Shown: piece by piece, positions 48,836 through 59,081 of the stretch
Numbering within the stretch: the stretch's first letter is position 1
Layout of the letters: the number at the start of each line of letters is the position of its first letter
Origin: Solanum dulcamara
Taxonomy: Eukaryota; Streptophyta; Magnoliopsida; Solanales; Solanaceae
Reading direction: 5' to 3'
Length of the DNA: 64,000 nt
NCBI RefSeq assembly: GCF_947179165.1
Contig: NC_077246.1
Coordinates: 72,326,421-72,390,420, forward strand
Notes under the pieces: generated by a model
Databases searched by the model: none
Told to the model about the DNA's origin: nothing
What the model saw: only the letters and a program-made list of their open reading frames with translations
Translations under genes and position numbers: made by a program

Positions 48836-49035
48836 TTTAAATGGTGGCGATGTCCAAGCCAACTTGTGATGGCGTTGATTATTTCTCTGGATACCTATAG
48901 TCTCTCATCAGTACAAGTGTCATGTAATCTTGCAACCCATGTTTAGACAAATAGGAAAAAATCGTCTAATGTATCTTACCTTCGCTAAAATTTGAACCTA
49001 TCATGGTTCTCCTCCTATCATGTCATAACCTTGAG
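48836..49035 (-). mobile_element. Second SINE of the same family
   Basis: GTCCAAGCCAACTTGTGATG, GGATACCTATAGTCTCTC, AGACAAATAGGAAAAAATCG and AATTTGAACCTATCATGGTT follow the same order as the copy at 48000. Confidence 0.6.
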
Positions 49036-49069
49036 TGCATGGTGCATGTCAATTTATGATAATATTTGT

Positions 49070-49180
49070 AGTTACCAACCATACAACAAATTACCCTCGT
49101 GTTCCATTTTAATTTGTGACATTCTTACCATACAACAAATTACCCTCGTATTCCATTCTAATTTATGTGACATTCTTTCT
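49070..49180. repeat. ~57-bp tandem duplication
   Basis: ACCATACAACAAATTACCCT, CGTGTTCCATT and TTGTGACATTCTT are repeated twice in tandem with a few substitutions. Confidence 0.8.
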
Positions 49181-50300
49181 GTTTTTTAGTCGGTCTCAGT
49201 CCAAAACAAAACATTTTTTTATATTTTAACTAAAAAGTTATTTTACCCCAATCCCCATACAGATATTTATGGCTTATTAAACCACAAATTTTAAAAGTCT
49301 TTGTTTCAATCTTAAATTTTGTTTTTAGTCAAATACTTTCACATAAATTGAGACGGAAGAAATACCTTGTTTGTTATAACATGCAAGTGTTGTTTCTGTA
49401 AGTACATTTGACACAAAGAAACAGATAAAGAGAGCATTAGTTGTCACAAGAAGTTGTATCATTTGTCTTTCTGTTTGGATAGGCCAATTTCACTTTCTAT
49501 TTCAGTTTTCTACCAATCGTAGAGAAAAATATGGACAGTTGATATGACCTATCCATATAAATATATACATGTTATTTCTTGATTCCATGAATTCTATTGG
49601 TGGAGGTGGGGGTTGCAAGCATGGAAGTGAAGATAAGGTGTGTTGAAGAATGGAGAGGACACACAATCAATGCAGAATGCCTCTACTGAAACTTATTTTT
49701 CATACTTTTACTAGGAACGTCATTTTTCTCAGTTTTTTTAAAAATTATTTCCTCCATATTGAATACATCCTTAATCCTAACACAAAATCAGTAATAGGAG
49801 ACATATTTCATATCTTTGGAGCTATTTTTTGTCTATTCAACCTCGATGTAACAGTAAAATTATCCCCATGTGATCATGAGATTACAAGTTCATGTGGTGA
49901 AAATATTTTTCTGTAGAATGCAAGGAAAAACTTCGTACGATAGACTTAATGCTTAGTGAGCTTTTCAAGATAAGCACAATATGTTAAAATTTCTTTTATA
50001 TTTAGTTTCTTTTTTCTTTTAAATTTTGATAGATAATAAGCCAAATATATGTCAAGCACTCATAGATTCCCCCTTAATTGTAACCAAATTTGATTTGGAC
50101 CCCTTACCTTTTCTTGATGGACCATCCCAACCATGCTTCTCATTTTGAAAGTGTTGATAGGGAAAAGGGACAAAATTTTATAATCAATCTAAATTTGTAT
50201 AAACAAAAGAAAATAGGGCAAAGGGGCCAAAAATTGTCTCAAATTTGGGAAATAGAACATATTTTTCATCTGTTAGTAGACTGGCCCAGATTTGCTCCTT
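49181..50300. other. Intergenic DNA between convergent ARM and RRM genes
   Basis: No gene is supported. The open frame at 49650 is AT-rich and lacks any recognisable domain. Confidence 0.45.
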
Positions 50301-50962
50301 AACTACGGGAATAGAAACATTTGCCTCAAACAAATTGAGATCAACTATATGAATCCTCACTGAACATCATGAAACAATGATCCCGGTAACAGAATATTGT
50401 TAGCACAACAGTGTAAAAGAATTTGAACATGTTCGTTAACATCATTCGTCTAAAAGTTCACCAAGAAACTGAAAAGTTTATCGAATTTGCAAGCAACATA
50501 GCCAGAAAGAGGAAGATAACAACTCAACAACAGCCAGAAAGGTTGTTGGACACTTTAGAAGAGAACGTAGGAACGAAGAAAAGAATCCCAACAAGAAAAT
50601 GAACTTTTTCTTTAAGTCTCGTGGTATCACTCGATATGCATTGGTACAATCATCGTAAGTATATTTCGTTATCCAACTTTACATCTCAATCAAATGCCAA
50701 ATGTAGAAAAGAAGTAAGAAAATGAAGGCCTATAGCAAAGAAACGCTATGTTCAAATGTTACAAGGAAGTCCCTTTTCGTTGTAAACAATCGTTGACAAT
50801 AAGTTCTATAATAGGTATTGAATTAGCTCTAAGTGAATGTACCTTTAGCCTGACGTATTTCCCCAAAAGGAATGCTTTAATCCACAATCTCTGACTTTGA
50901 TCATGCTATAGTTTCCACCTACATAATATGTTCGATATCCAAACTTCCATACGTTAATATTC
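50300..50962 (-). other. Likely 3' UTR of the RRM gene
   Basis: Moderately AT-rich sequence directly after the stop, with no competing gene. The exact poly(A) site cannot be set. Confidence 0.4.
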
Positions 50963-53759
50963 CTAGGCAGCAATACCTGAAGAAAAAACAAGAGAATTTA
51001 AGTAACGTAAGAAGGGCACCAACAAGGCAAATTCATAGTAAATGCAGGACATGAAACATCATGGTCTATGCTTTAGCTAAATTTACGTTTTTAGTATCTA
51101 GTACAACTTACGTTTGCTTGGATCCTTCAAAAATGTAGATGGGTGTGTGTCGGATCCTCCAAAAGTTATTCATATTTGGAGGATATGATATGGTGTGGTG
51201 GAAATTTTGGAGGATCCGAGCAACATAGTGTACAACACCAAGCATGTTAGTGCTTATGATGGGGTTATGAAAGCCAAGTTAATCCTAGAAACGAAAGCAA
51301 TATTCTATGCAAAATCAGCAAAAATATCATTTGGTTTCCGGCTAAATTCTACCCCCTCACCCCTCATTTTGTTTTCCGTTCCATTTTGTACGTACCATTT
51401 AATCAGTTCTTGTTCATTAAAAATATATCAAAAACTATAAAATAGAAAGACCGAAAAGTAGAATAGGGAAATTACTTCTACCTCTAGTTGATCTATTTGC
51501 AACACTATAACCACCCACGTAGCTGAGGGAGTCAGCACTCCCGAGTCCATAACTAAGAGCTTCGGGGCTGTCTAGCTCCGGAGATGATGCACCCCAAGTA
51601 AAGTCCTCAAAAATCGAACTGCCTACCATCCCATTAAAATCCCCAAAAGTGTTTGCATGAACACCTTGTGTTGGAGTATATGATGATTTAGCATCAGCAT
51701 TGGTTCTTGCATTTTGTCCATACCCTGCCCCATGGGGAAATCCGTTCTCTCCAACGCTGAGAGTGATGTTTTCATCGCCAAAAAAACCATTACGTCCACC
51801 TTGGCCAGAAATTGAAGAGGTACCCCATGTTGTTCCAAGACCTCCAAAAACACCAGATAGTCCTGCATTCCCGCTTCCCGAACCAACAAACGTGCTAGTG
51901 TTTGCATAATCTGTACCATAAAAAAGACTCTCATTCTCCCACTTGTTCTGACCTGTTGAATTCAACACAGGACCATTTCCAACTCTTCCAGGGGCATGCC
52001 CGATGGGGACATTGTATTTGTTTGAATTCTCATTATGAAAGGAATTTAAGTTACGTCCATAACCAAGAATGGAACTGAATTTTCCACTTCCCCCATAGCT
52101 TGAGTTCAATCTGGAGTCTATTTCTGTTCCCATGTTGTAGTCAGCTGGACCAAACAAAGAATATCCATTGTGACCAACAGGAATTGGACTATATCTACCT
52201 TCCATTCCAACTCCATAGCTTCCCATCGAGCTCGGACTGTAACCTTGAGCATATACATTAAGGAAATTATTTACCCTGTTCATACCATGGTTATATCTAC
52301 CTACTATTTGGCTTTGGGTTGGCCCAGGCGATAACTCTTTTGGAACAGCACGCTTGACCTCGACCCTTTTACCATTAAGTTCATGAAATGTTTTGTATAG
52401 TACTTTATCAACTGCCTCCTCTGATTCATACGTGATGAATCCAAAACCTCTAGGCCTTTGTGTGTTGTGATCATACATCACCACGACATCTGTGACTGTC
52501 CCGAATTGGTCAAAGTACTTCTTGAAGTCACTCTCGGTGACTGAGGATGCCAAACCTCCAACAAAAATCTTTCTGGTGCGGGCAGGACATGGAGAACCCT
52601 GTATGCTTCCGTTGGTTCTATTAACATGCTGATCGTCCCTCGGAACAGCTTTTTTTGCCTCTACCTGTTTTTGAAAGGGAATAATCAACAAAGTATACAT
52701 TCGTTTCTTATCATAAGACTTCACATTATATCTGACTTTTAAAAGAACACACATTGCTGAGAATACAATTACTAAACTATTTATGTTTCCTTACCTTGCT
52801 ACGGACGTACAGTTTTCTGGTTTAGTGGTAACAAAGTCTTTACCATTCAAAGATAATTTTATGATAAATAGCCTAAATTGGCAGAGCTAATTCTGATTAA
52901 TTGAGTAAGGTTTTCGATCCACATTTCCAAGTACTAATTACTACATCCGTTCATCTCATGCAACATGATAGCTCTCCAACATTCGATCTTTTATATATAG
53001 ATCATTCAAAGATAGTTGACCAATGGTGCTATAACTCGACACTTGCATTACCTCCATATTATGTAGCTCCAAACGGATTCACTTAAGTAATACTAACACT
53101 CATCAGATTGAATCAATTTCCTTGGTGAAGTGATGCAATATGCCAATATTTTACATAATGCCAACACATGGAACTGTGTAAATCTCACGAAAGTGCATTT
53201 CCAATGAATCCTATTGTAATCTTAAGCAATTACAGCTCTTCAAGAAAACAACAACTAGCATTCTCACTGATAAGCACCTCAGAGGGAGAATTTGAAGAAA
53301 ATACGGACATGATTAGCATTCGATATGTTTCCTAGTTAGAGCATGTGGATTTGCTTAAAGAATTGACATAACATTTCAATAAATATGCCAAACGAACACA
53401 ATTAACCTTCGATATGCTTCATAGTCAGAACATGCGGATTTGCTCAAAATTTTGACATAACATTTCAATGAAAATGCCAAAAGAACACCATATAGGAAGT
53501 AATCCAAAAATTAATTAGTCTAAGAATTACTGAGGTTACTTACAGTTCTACCATCAATAATGTGTTTTTCTTTAACAACATTTTCAGCAATGGAAGGGTC
53601 TGCAAAGACAACAAAACCGAAACCACGAGCACGGCCAGTGATTCGATCTTTCATGATCACAGCTTCAACTACATCACCAAAAGCTTGAAAATATTCTCTA
53701 AGCCTATCATCATTTGTGTCCCAAGAAATCCCTCCAACAAATACTTTGCCACTCTCCAT
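50963..53759 (-). CDS. hnRNP-like RNA-binding protein with two RRMs and a Gly-rich tail
   Basis: Coding exons on the minus strand: 53759-53544 (72 codons), 52664-51482 (1183 nt) and 50976-50963 (14 nt). They give 470 residues. RRM1 spans residues 5-80 with RNP2 VFVGGI and RNP1 RGFGFVVF; RRM2 spans 104-180 with KIFVGGL and RGFGFITY. The tail, from about 190 on, is rich in Gly, Asn, Ser and Tyr. The last coding exon adds only GIAA and the stop; the join AGAG|GT restores RG-IAA, the C-terminus I recall for plant heterogeneous nuclear ribonucleoprotein 1-like proteins, and the splice sites (GTAGAA, TTCAG) are sound. It binds RNA and probably acts in processing, stability or translation. The 5' UTR also appears spliced: acceptor TCTGCAG lies just before the AGAGGAAATG start, with a donor near 54739. 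The open reading frame that extends into intron 1 or 2 is not coding. Confidence 0.92.
51109..51229. mobile_element. Foldback MITE in intron 2 of the RRM gene
   Basis: The left end is ACGTTTGCTTGGATCCTTCA and the right end is GGAGGATCCGAGCAACATAG; the ends are imperfect inverted repeats. The middle includes GTGTGTGTCGGATCCTCCAA. The same family occurs three times near 58160-58710. Confidence 0.7.
53311..53488. repeat. 89-bp tandem duplication in RRM gene intron 1
   Basis: TTAGCATTCGATATGTTTCC through AACGAACACA (to about 53399) is repeated as TTAACCTTCGATATGCTTCA through AAAGAACACC. The two copies are about 80-85% alike. Confidence 0.8.
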
Positions 53760-53905
53760 TTCCTCTCTGCAGATAACATTACGAAATCATTGATCTGAAA
53801 ATGAAACTAAACAAAATTGTGATTGATTGAGCCAGCACAAGACAATCTTCCAACTATAATTCAAATCATTCACTTGATCAAAGCAAAAGGCTTGAGATAG
53901 GATCA

Positions 53906-54035
53906 AAACAACAACATACCAAGTGTAATCCGACAAGTGGGGTTTGGAGAGGCTAGGATGTATGCCGACCTTACCTCTACCTTTGTGGGGTAGAGAGACC
54001 TTTGTGGGGTAGAGATGTTGTTTCCGATAGTCCCT
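53906..54035 (-). mobile_element. TS-like SINE in the 5' UTR intron of the RRM gene
   Basis: AACAACAACATACCAAGTGT, AAGTGGGGTTTGGAGAGGCT and GTATGCCGACCTTACCTCTA match the family in reverse orientation. A short internal duplication, CCTTTGTGGGGTAGAGA, is present twice. Confidence 0.65.
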
Positions 54036-54299
54036 TGGTTCAAAAGAAATGTCACCTATGCAAGGAAAGTAAGAAAGAAAAGAGACAACAAAATAGCAAT
54101 GTACAAAGCAAATGTAGCAACAGATATTAATACACATCGGAGAAAAGAAACTACGCGATACCTAAATCATACAACTACAAGTAAAGACAATAGCATCTCA
54201 AACAAAAGAAACTACAAAGAACTTGGAGATTGCAATACTCAATCAAAGAATGTATCATCTACAATTCAAATAGAGATCTATAACCTTCAACAAATCCAA

Positions 54300-54705
54300 A
54301 TTCAACAAACCCAACAAACCAGAATTTTTGAAAAAGTCATAAAGATTGAAACTTTGACTTGAAATATTCAAAAACTATGAAAACAGGCAAAGACCCACAA
54401 ACCAGAATTCTGAATAAACCATAAAGGTTGAAACTTTATCATCAAACATCCAAAAACTATGAAAACAGACAGACCCATAAACCAGAATTCGGAATAAACC
54501 ATAAAGGTTGAAACTTTATCATCAAACATCCAAAAACTATGAAAATAGACACAAACCCACAAACCAGAAATCTGAATAAACCATAAAGATTGAAACTTTA
54601 ACATGAAACATCCAAAAACTATGAAAAAAGAGACAGACCCACAAACCAGAATTCTTATTAAACCATAAAGATTGAATCTTTAACATGAAACATCCAAAAA
54701 AAATA
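54300..54705. repeat. ~80-bp tandem array in the 5' UTR intron of the RRM gene
   Basis: AACCAGAATTC(T/G)GAATAAACC followed by ATAAAGGTTGAAACTTTATC and CATCCAAAAACTATGAAAAC recurs about five times with a period near 80 bp. Central copies are almost identical. Confidence 0.9.
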
Positions 54706-54738
54706 TCAGTATGTAAGAACTTAAGAGGTCAAATTTAC

Positions 54739-54960
54739 CAAAAAGATAAAGGCCCAGATGAAAAACAAGATTGAAATTCAAGATCTGCTAGAGAGGCATA
54801 AAGCAAAAGGCAGAGGGCTAAAATGCCCTCTTTTTCTTTTTCCTCTCTATTATTTTTTTGCTTCTTCCTAAGATTTTTCAGTTTTTATCTCAAATTGTTG
54901 GAGTTTTTATCAATGGAGAAAGATGAAGGTAAGAGAAAAAAAGAGTGTGGTATAAAAAAA
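54739..54960 (-). other. Probable 5' UTR exon of the RRM gene
   Basis: On the minus strand this is a purine/pyrimidine-tract leader ending at a donor-like TTTTTG|GTAAATTTG. With the acceptor next to the start codon it defines a 5' UTR intron of about 970 bp. Transcript data are needed for the start site, so this is inference. Confidence 0.45.
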
Positions 54961-55046
54961 AAGAACTGATTCACAATCTGAAATGGCTCAAATTTATATT
55001 ATATAGTATATATATATATACACACAATTTGCAAATAACTAACAAG

Positions 55047-55101
<55 letters not shown>

Positions 55102-56820
55102 ATTTAGTATTATAGTGTGAATGATACAGCCTCTTTGGCTATCCTCTTGGTGGGAAAATGTAGAAGCTGGTAAGAGGGTGGAAGATGGCGACTTTTGATT
55201 TTATTTTATACCATACTTTGAAGTTTGAACAAATTAATACTTCAGTTTACCGTTAAAAATATATGTGAATTATTATTTTTCACAGATTTCACGTTCTAAT
55301 TATATATTATTTCTATTTTTTTGAATTATCATTATTTATATATTAAAATAGATCTCAATTATTAGTTACTTTTTTTTTCTATCTAAATTATCATTATCGT
55401 TCAGATAAAAAAAGAATTATTGATTGTTGAGGTGTAGATTGTGATTGATATTTTAGGTAGAAAAAAATAACTAACAATTATGCGTAAAACTCACAAATAA
55501 ATGATATTTAAATGTATTTTATCTTATTTTTAAATACTACAAAATAATCAGACGTCTTGAATTTAATTTCTAAATTCAAATAACTTTCTGAAAAGACATT
55601 TTACTCTCAAAATGAATTTTTTTATAAAAAGTTAACAGAGAAATCATTTCTTCAAAATGACTTCTCATAATGTTTTTGCATTTTTATTTATAAACACATA
55701 TCATCCATAATGTTTTTACTTTTTGTCTTTATATTAATATTGTGTGAAAAAATTATATAATTAAAATAATATTTCCTCACACATGAATCACTCTCATTTC
55801 TCTTTCTATATCCAAAAGATATCATTGAACCTTCAAAATCAATTGTTGGTCCAAAGTATAAATTTTCTCCTGCAGTTTCTTTGTTTTTTCCTTATGCAAC
55901 AAAACTAAATTTTATTAGATATTTATTTATTAATTAATTCAAAGTATAATTTATTAAATATTTCCATTTATGAAATGTTTTTGGTAAATAATATTAAAAA
56001 GAATTACTTTTTTAGTGTTAGATAATTTTAACCTCAAATTTTTAAAATGATAATTATTTTAAACGAAATAACTAATTTTCAATAATAAAGGAGCAAATAT
56101 AACCCTTTTATTTACTTAATTGACGAAATTGTGAAGAATATATTGTAAGTCAATTTGGAAAAAAATAACATTCAAACACAATTTCAATTCATGCCTCCCC
56201 CCCCCCCCACCCCCGCAATTTCATCTCATAAGACTATACTGAAAATGTTGTTATTATATAATATTTCTCAGAAATATTTAAAAGTTTAAAAGTTTTTTTT
56301 TTTAAAAGAGAAATTTAGATAATTAATTGCAATAATTAAAATGAGAATAAATTAAGCCAATTAATCATTCAAAAGTATTTGTGGCTTAGCTTCCTTCATG
56401 TGGAGGAAAGGGATGAACCCCAACTCAAATATTGGACGGTGGCACCTTGTCACATCATATAATAATAATAATAATATATTAAAGAATTTTTGTTTTTTCT
56501 CAGAAAGAATGGAACAATTAATTGATTAAGACTTGATTAATTTACGCAAAAAATACCAAAAGGATAAAGATTTAATACAATCACATGGATGATGCAACCA
56601 ACAAGAAAGGGATTAACGTGTTAGGGAGTGCCCTACCCCATATATGGAATTTATCAATGCAAATTTAAATTTAATCGAATCTAATAAAGATATTGAATAT
56701 CGGTGAGAAAGCGAAAGAGAAAGAGAAAGGGATTAATGAGGAAAGATACTACAACAATTATGTCTTAGTCCTTAACTAGATTGAAATCGACTATCTGAAT
56801 TTGTTTATATTGTCGGTCAG
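54961..56820. other. AT-rich intergenic DNA with simple repeats
   Basis: TA runs lie near 55000-55020 and 55052-55077, followed by a TG run to about 55101. A C-rich homopolymer is at 56197-56208 and an ATA run near 56459. The left end includes the promoter side of the RRM gene. No gene is supported. Confidence 0.55.
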
Positions 56821-56835
56821 TCCCAAGGCGGATAT

Positions 56836-57419
56836 TAAGGGTGTGTATCGGTTAAGTGGTTCGATTTTAAATATTATCAATTCGGTTTATCAATTTTCGG
56901 TTCTAAATATGCTAAATCGATAGTCAAACCAATAAGATATTTGTTATCGATTTTCGTTTTATTGGTTTATTATTTTTAACGGTTCGGTTTTTGATTTAAT
57001 CAATAAGAAAAAAAATTAAAATAAATATACGAATCCTGAAGCCGTCATCGTAGCAACTTGCAAATCCTTACTGCGAAACCTAAAGCGGCAAAGCCTAAAG
57101 GGCAAATACTAAAATACTAAATACTAAATACTAAATAGTATTATATAGTAATTAACTGATTATATATTTATATTAATATTTTTTGTTTGATATTTGTATA
57201 CGAGTAAAAAATTAAAAATTAAACTAGTAAACTATTAGTCTTAATGGGTCATCAGTTTACCCAATAATTCAATATTATAAAACCAATACCAAACCGATAA
57301 CTCAATAATTAATTTTTATCAAATCATTAAATAACTGTTAATCCAATAGCAATACACCAATAACACTTTTTTCTGTTCGATTTATCGATCGATCCGGTTT
57401 TTACACACCCTTAGCGTTA
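56836..57419. mobile_element. Non-autonomous DNA element with 8-bp target duplication (hAT-like)
   Basis: The left end reads TAAGGGTGTGTATCGG and the right end TTTTTACACACCCTTAGCGTTA; the inverted termini share about 13 bp. The 8-bp direct repeat GCGGATAT flanks it at 56828-56835 and 57420-57427, which is the hAT hallmark. The interior is AT-rich with GGTTCGG/AACCGA words and a small GC-richer core, with no coding capacity. The extra GCGTTA at the right end is unexplained. Confidence 0.6.
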
Positions 57420-57904
57420 GCGGATATAGGAGGAAAGTAGCAATAGATGATAGTCCGCGTAAATCTAGTCAATTCACGATGAATTATTATATTAACAAGA
57501 AAAGCTATACTGGAGGTGCAATCTATAGTGTTAGATGCGGAAAGTTATCTCGCAAAGGCGGATCTATTGTATTAGGCACATGTTTAAATGAACAATAGCT
57601 TTTGCTTAGATCCTATGATTGTTTTAAGATTTTTTTAAATATAAATAAATATCTAATTATAAATTCAATAACTACGACACGTTATATATTTGAGATTTAG
57701 TGGCAAATCTACAACCTATCATAAAATATTTAAATATATGTGTTAAGGAATTCAAATGACAACTACTTAAGAGTCACTTTCGAACAGTTCCAATAGCAAC
57801 ATCACAATTCACAAGTCAACAACTATTTTAGGATTTTAATTTAACAAACCTCCCAAGTTTATAATGTTTTTCTCACCTCACTAAGGATTGCAGTGAGATG
57901 GAAT

Positions 57905-57990
57905 TAGAAGTTCGAGTTAGATGTTTAAAAAATAAAAATCAGAAGTTCGAGTTAGATGTTTAAAAAATAAAAATCAGAAGTTCGAGTAAG
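57905..57990. repeat. 35-bp tandem repeat, 2.4 copies
   Basis: AGAAGTTCGAGTTAGATGTT plus TAAAAAATAAAAATC is repeated perfectly, then a third partial copy follows. A SINE 3' part (TTAATGAATCTTACGTGG, GTGCAAATCTGAATTAGTC) lies just to the right. Confidence 0.85.
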
Positions 57991-57994
57991 TAAT

Positions 57995-58055
57995 GGTTCC
58001 CCTTTTAATGAATCTTACGTGGTGCAAATCTGAATTAGTCATTATCATAAAGCAA
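57995..58055 (+). mobile_element. SINE 3' fragment
   Basis: CTTTTAATGAATCTTACGTG and GTGCAAATCTGAATTAGTCA match the 3' region of the Au/SolS-type SINE copies at 62258 and 63121. Confidence 0.5.
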
Positions 58056-58159
58056 ATAATATACACCAAGCGGGATATCAAAATATATATTTTCCTCTCA
58101 CACACTCGAGACCTCTAGTCAAAATATTTAGACATAGCACTAATGTACATACCTTCGAC

Positions 58160-58860
58160 CTTTGTTGCTCAAGCTCTTCCAAAAGGTCGTTATGTGTGTA
58201 TCAGATGCTTCAAAAGTTTGAAGCGTATTTTTAGAGGATTCAACACAGATAGCGACATATTTGGAAAGTTCGCCTTCAACTATGCTCAAGACAAATGACA
58301 AAACAAAGAGAACATATAAACAAAAACAAGAACAATAGGATAGAATCCTTCAGCGCATTTTTGAAGGATTCGACACAAGCACAACAACATATTTGGAAAG
58401 TTCGAGCAACGTAGTGTTCAACTATGGTCAAGACAAATGACAAACAAAGAGAACATATAAACAAAAACAAGAATAATAAGATAGAAACTTTAGAGGATGC
58501 CCAAAGCAGATTTATCATTACAAAGTTAGCACAGCAGAATACTAGTTCAACAGAAGTTCTAAATCCTGGTTAAGTAAGCTGGCAAGTTAACTTATGTTGC
58601 TCAGGCTCTTCAAGAATATCGATAGGTGTGTGCCGGATCCTCCAAAAGTAGTGCAGTTCTAAAAGACTCTACACATGAGTGACAATATTTTTGGAGTTCG
58701 AGCAACGTAGCTTTCAACTACGATAGGGACAAATGAAAACCATAGAGAACATGTAAACTAAAAGAACACCATAAGATAGAAACTTTATGCCCAAAACAGA
58801 TTTATCATTACAAGTTGGCACAACATATTACAAGCTCAACTTCTGGTTAAGCTGGAAGTT
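58160..58860. repeat. Threefold duplicated segment with foldback MITEs downstream of GRAS
   Basis: Three copies (about 58162-58345, 58346-58590 and 58591-58860) each combine a MITE-like piece (TTGCTCA(A/G)GCTCTTC ... AGTTCGAGCAACGTAG) with flanking GACAAATGACAAA(C/A)AAAGAG and a segment (CAGATTTATCATTACAA) that probably belongs to the GRAS 3' UTR. The last two carry the 3' UTR-like piece; the first is truncated. Confidence 0.7.
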
Positions 58861-59081
58861 TGGTAAAATTTGACAATTGCAACAAAATTCTCTGCTAATT
58901 TCATGTTTGATTTAGAGATGCCAGCTGAGTTGATGGTGTCTACTATAAAGCTTAACTATTTCCTTTGCTATTTCCTACACTGGGATGTACAAGCTCAAGA
59001 TTTCAGAGACTTACCTCTCTATAAAAAGAAAAAAGTTTCAACGAAACTCTCTAGTTTCTTCTGTTCTTCCGAATGCTAATA

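Noticed and set aside
54368..54604. 78-codon repetitive frame
   Set aside because: It is a translation of the 80-bp tandem array.
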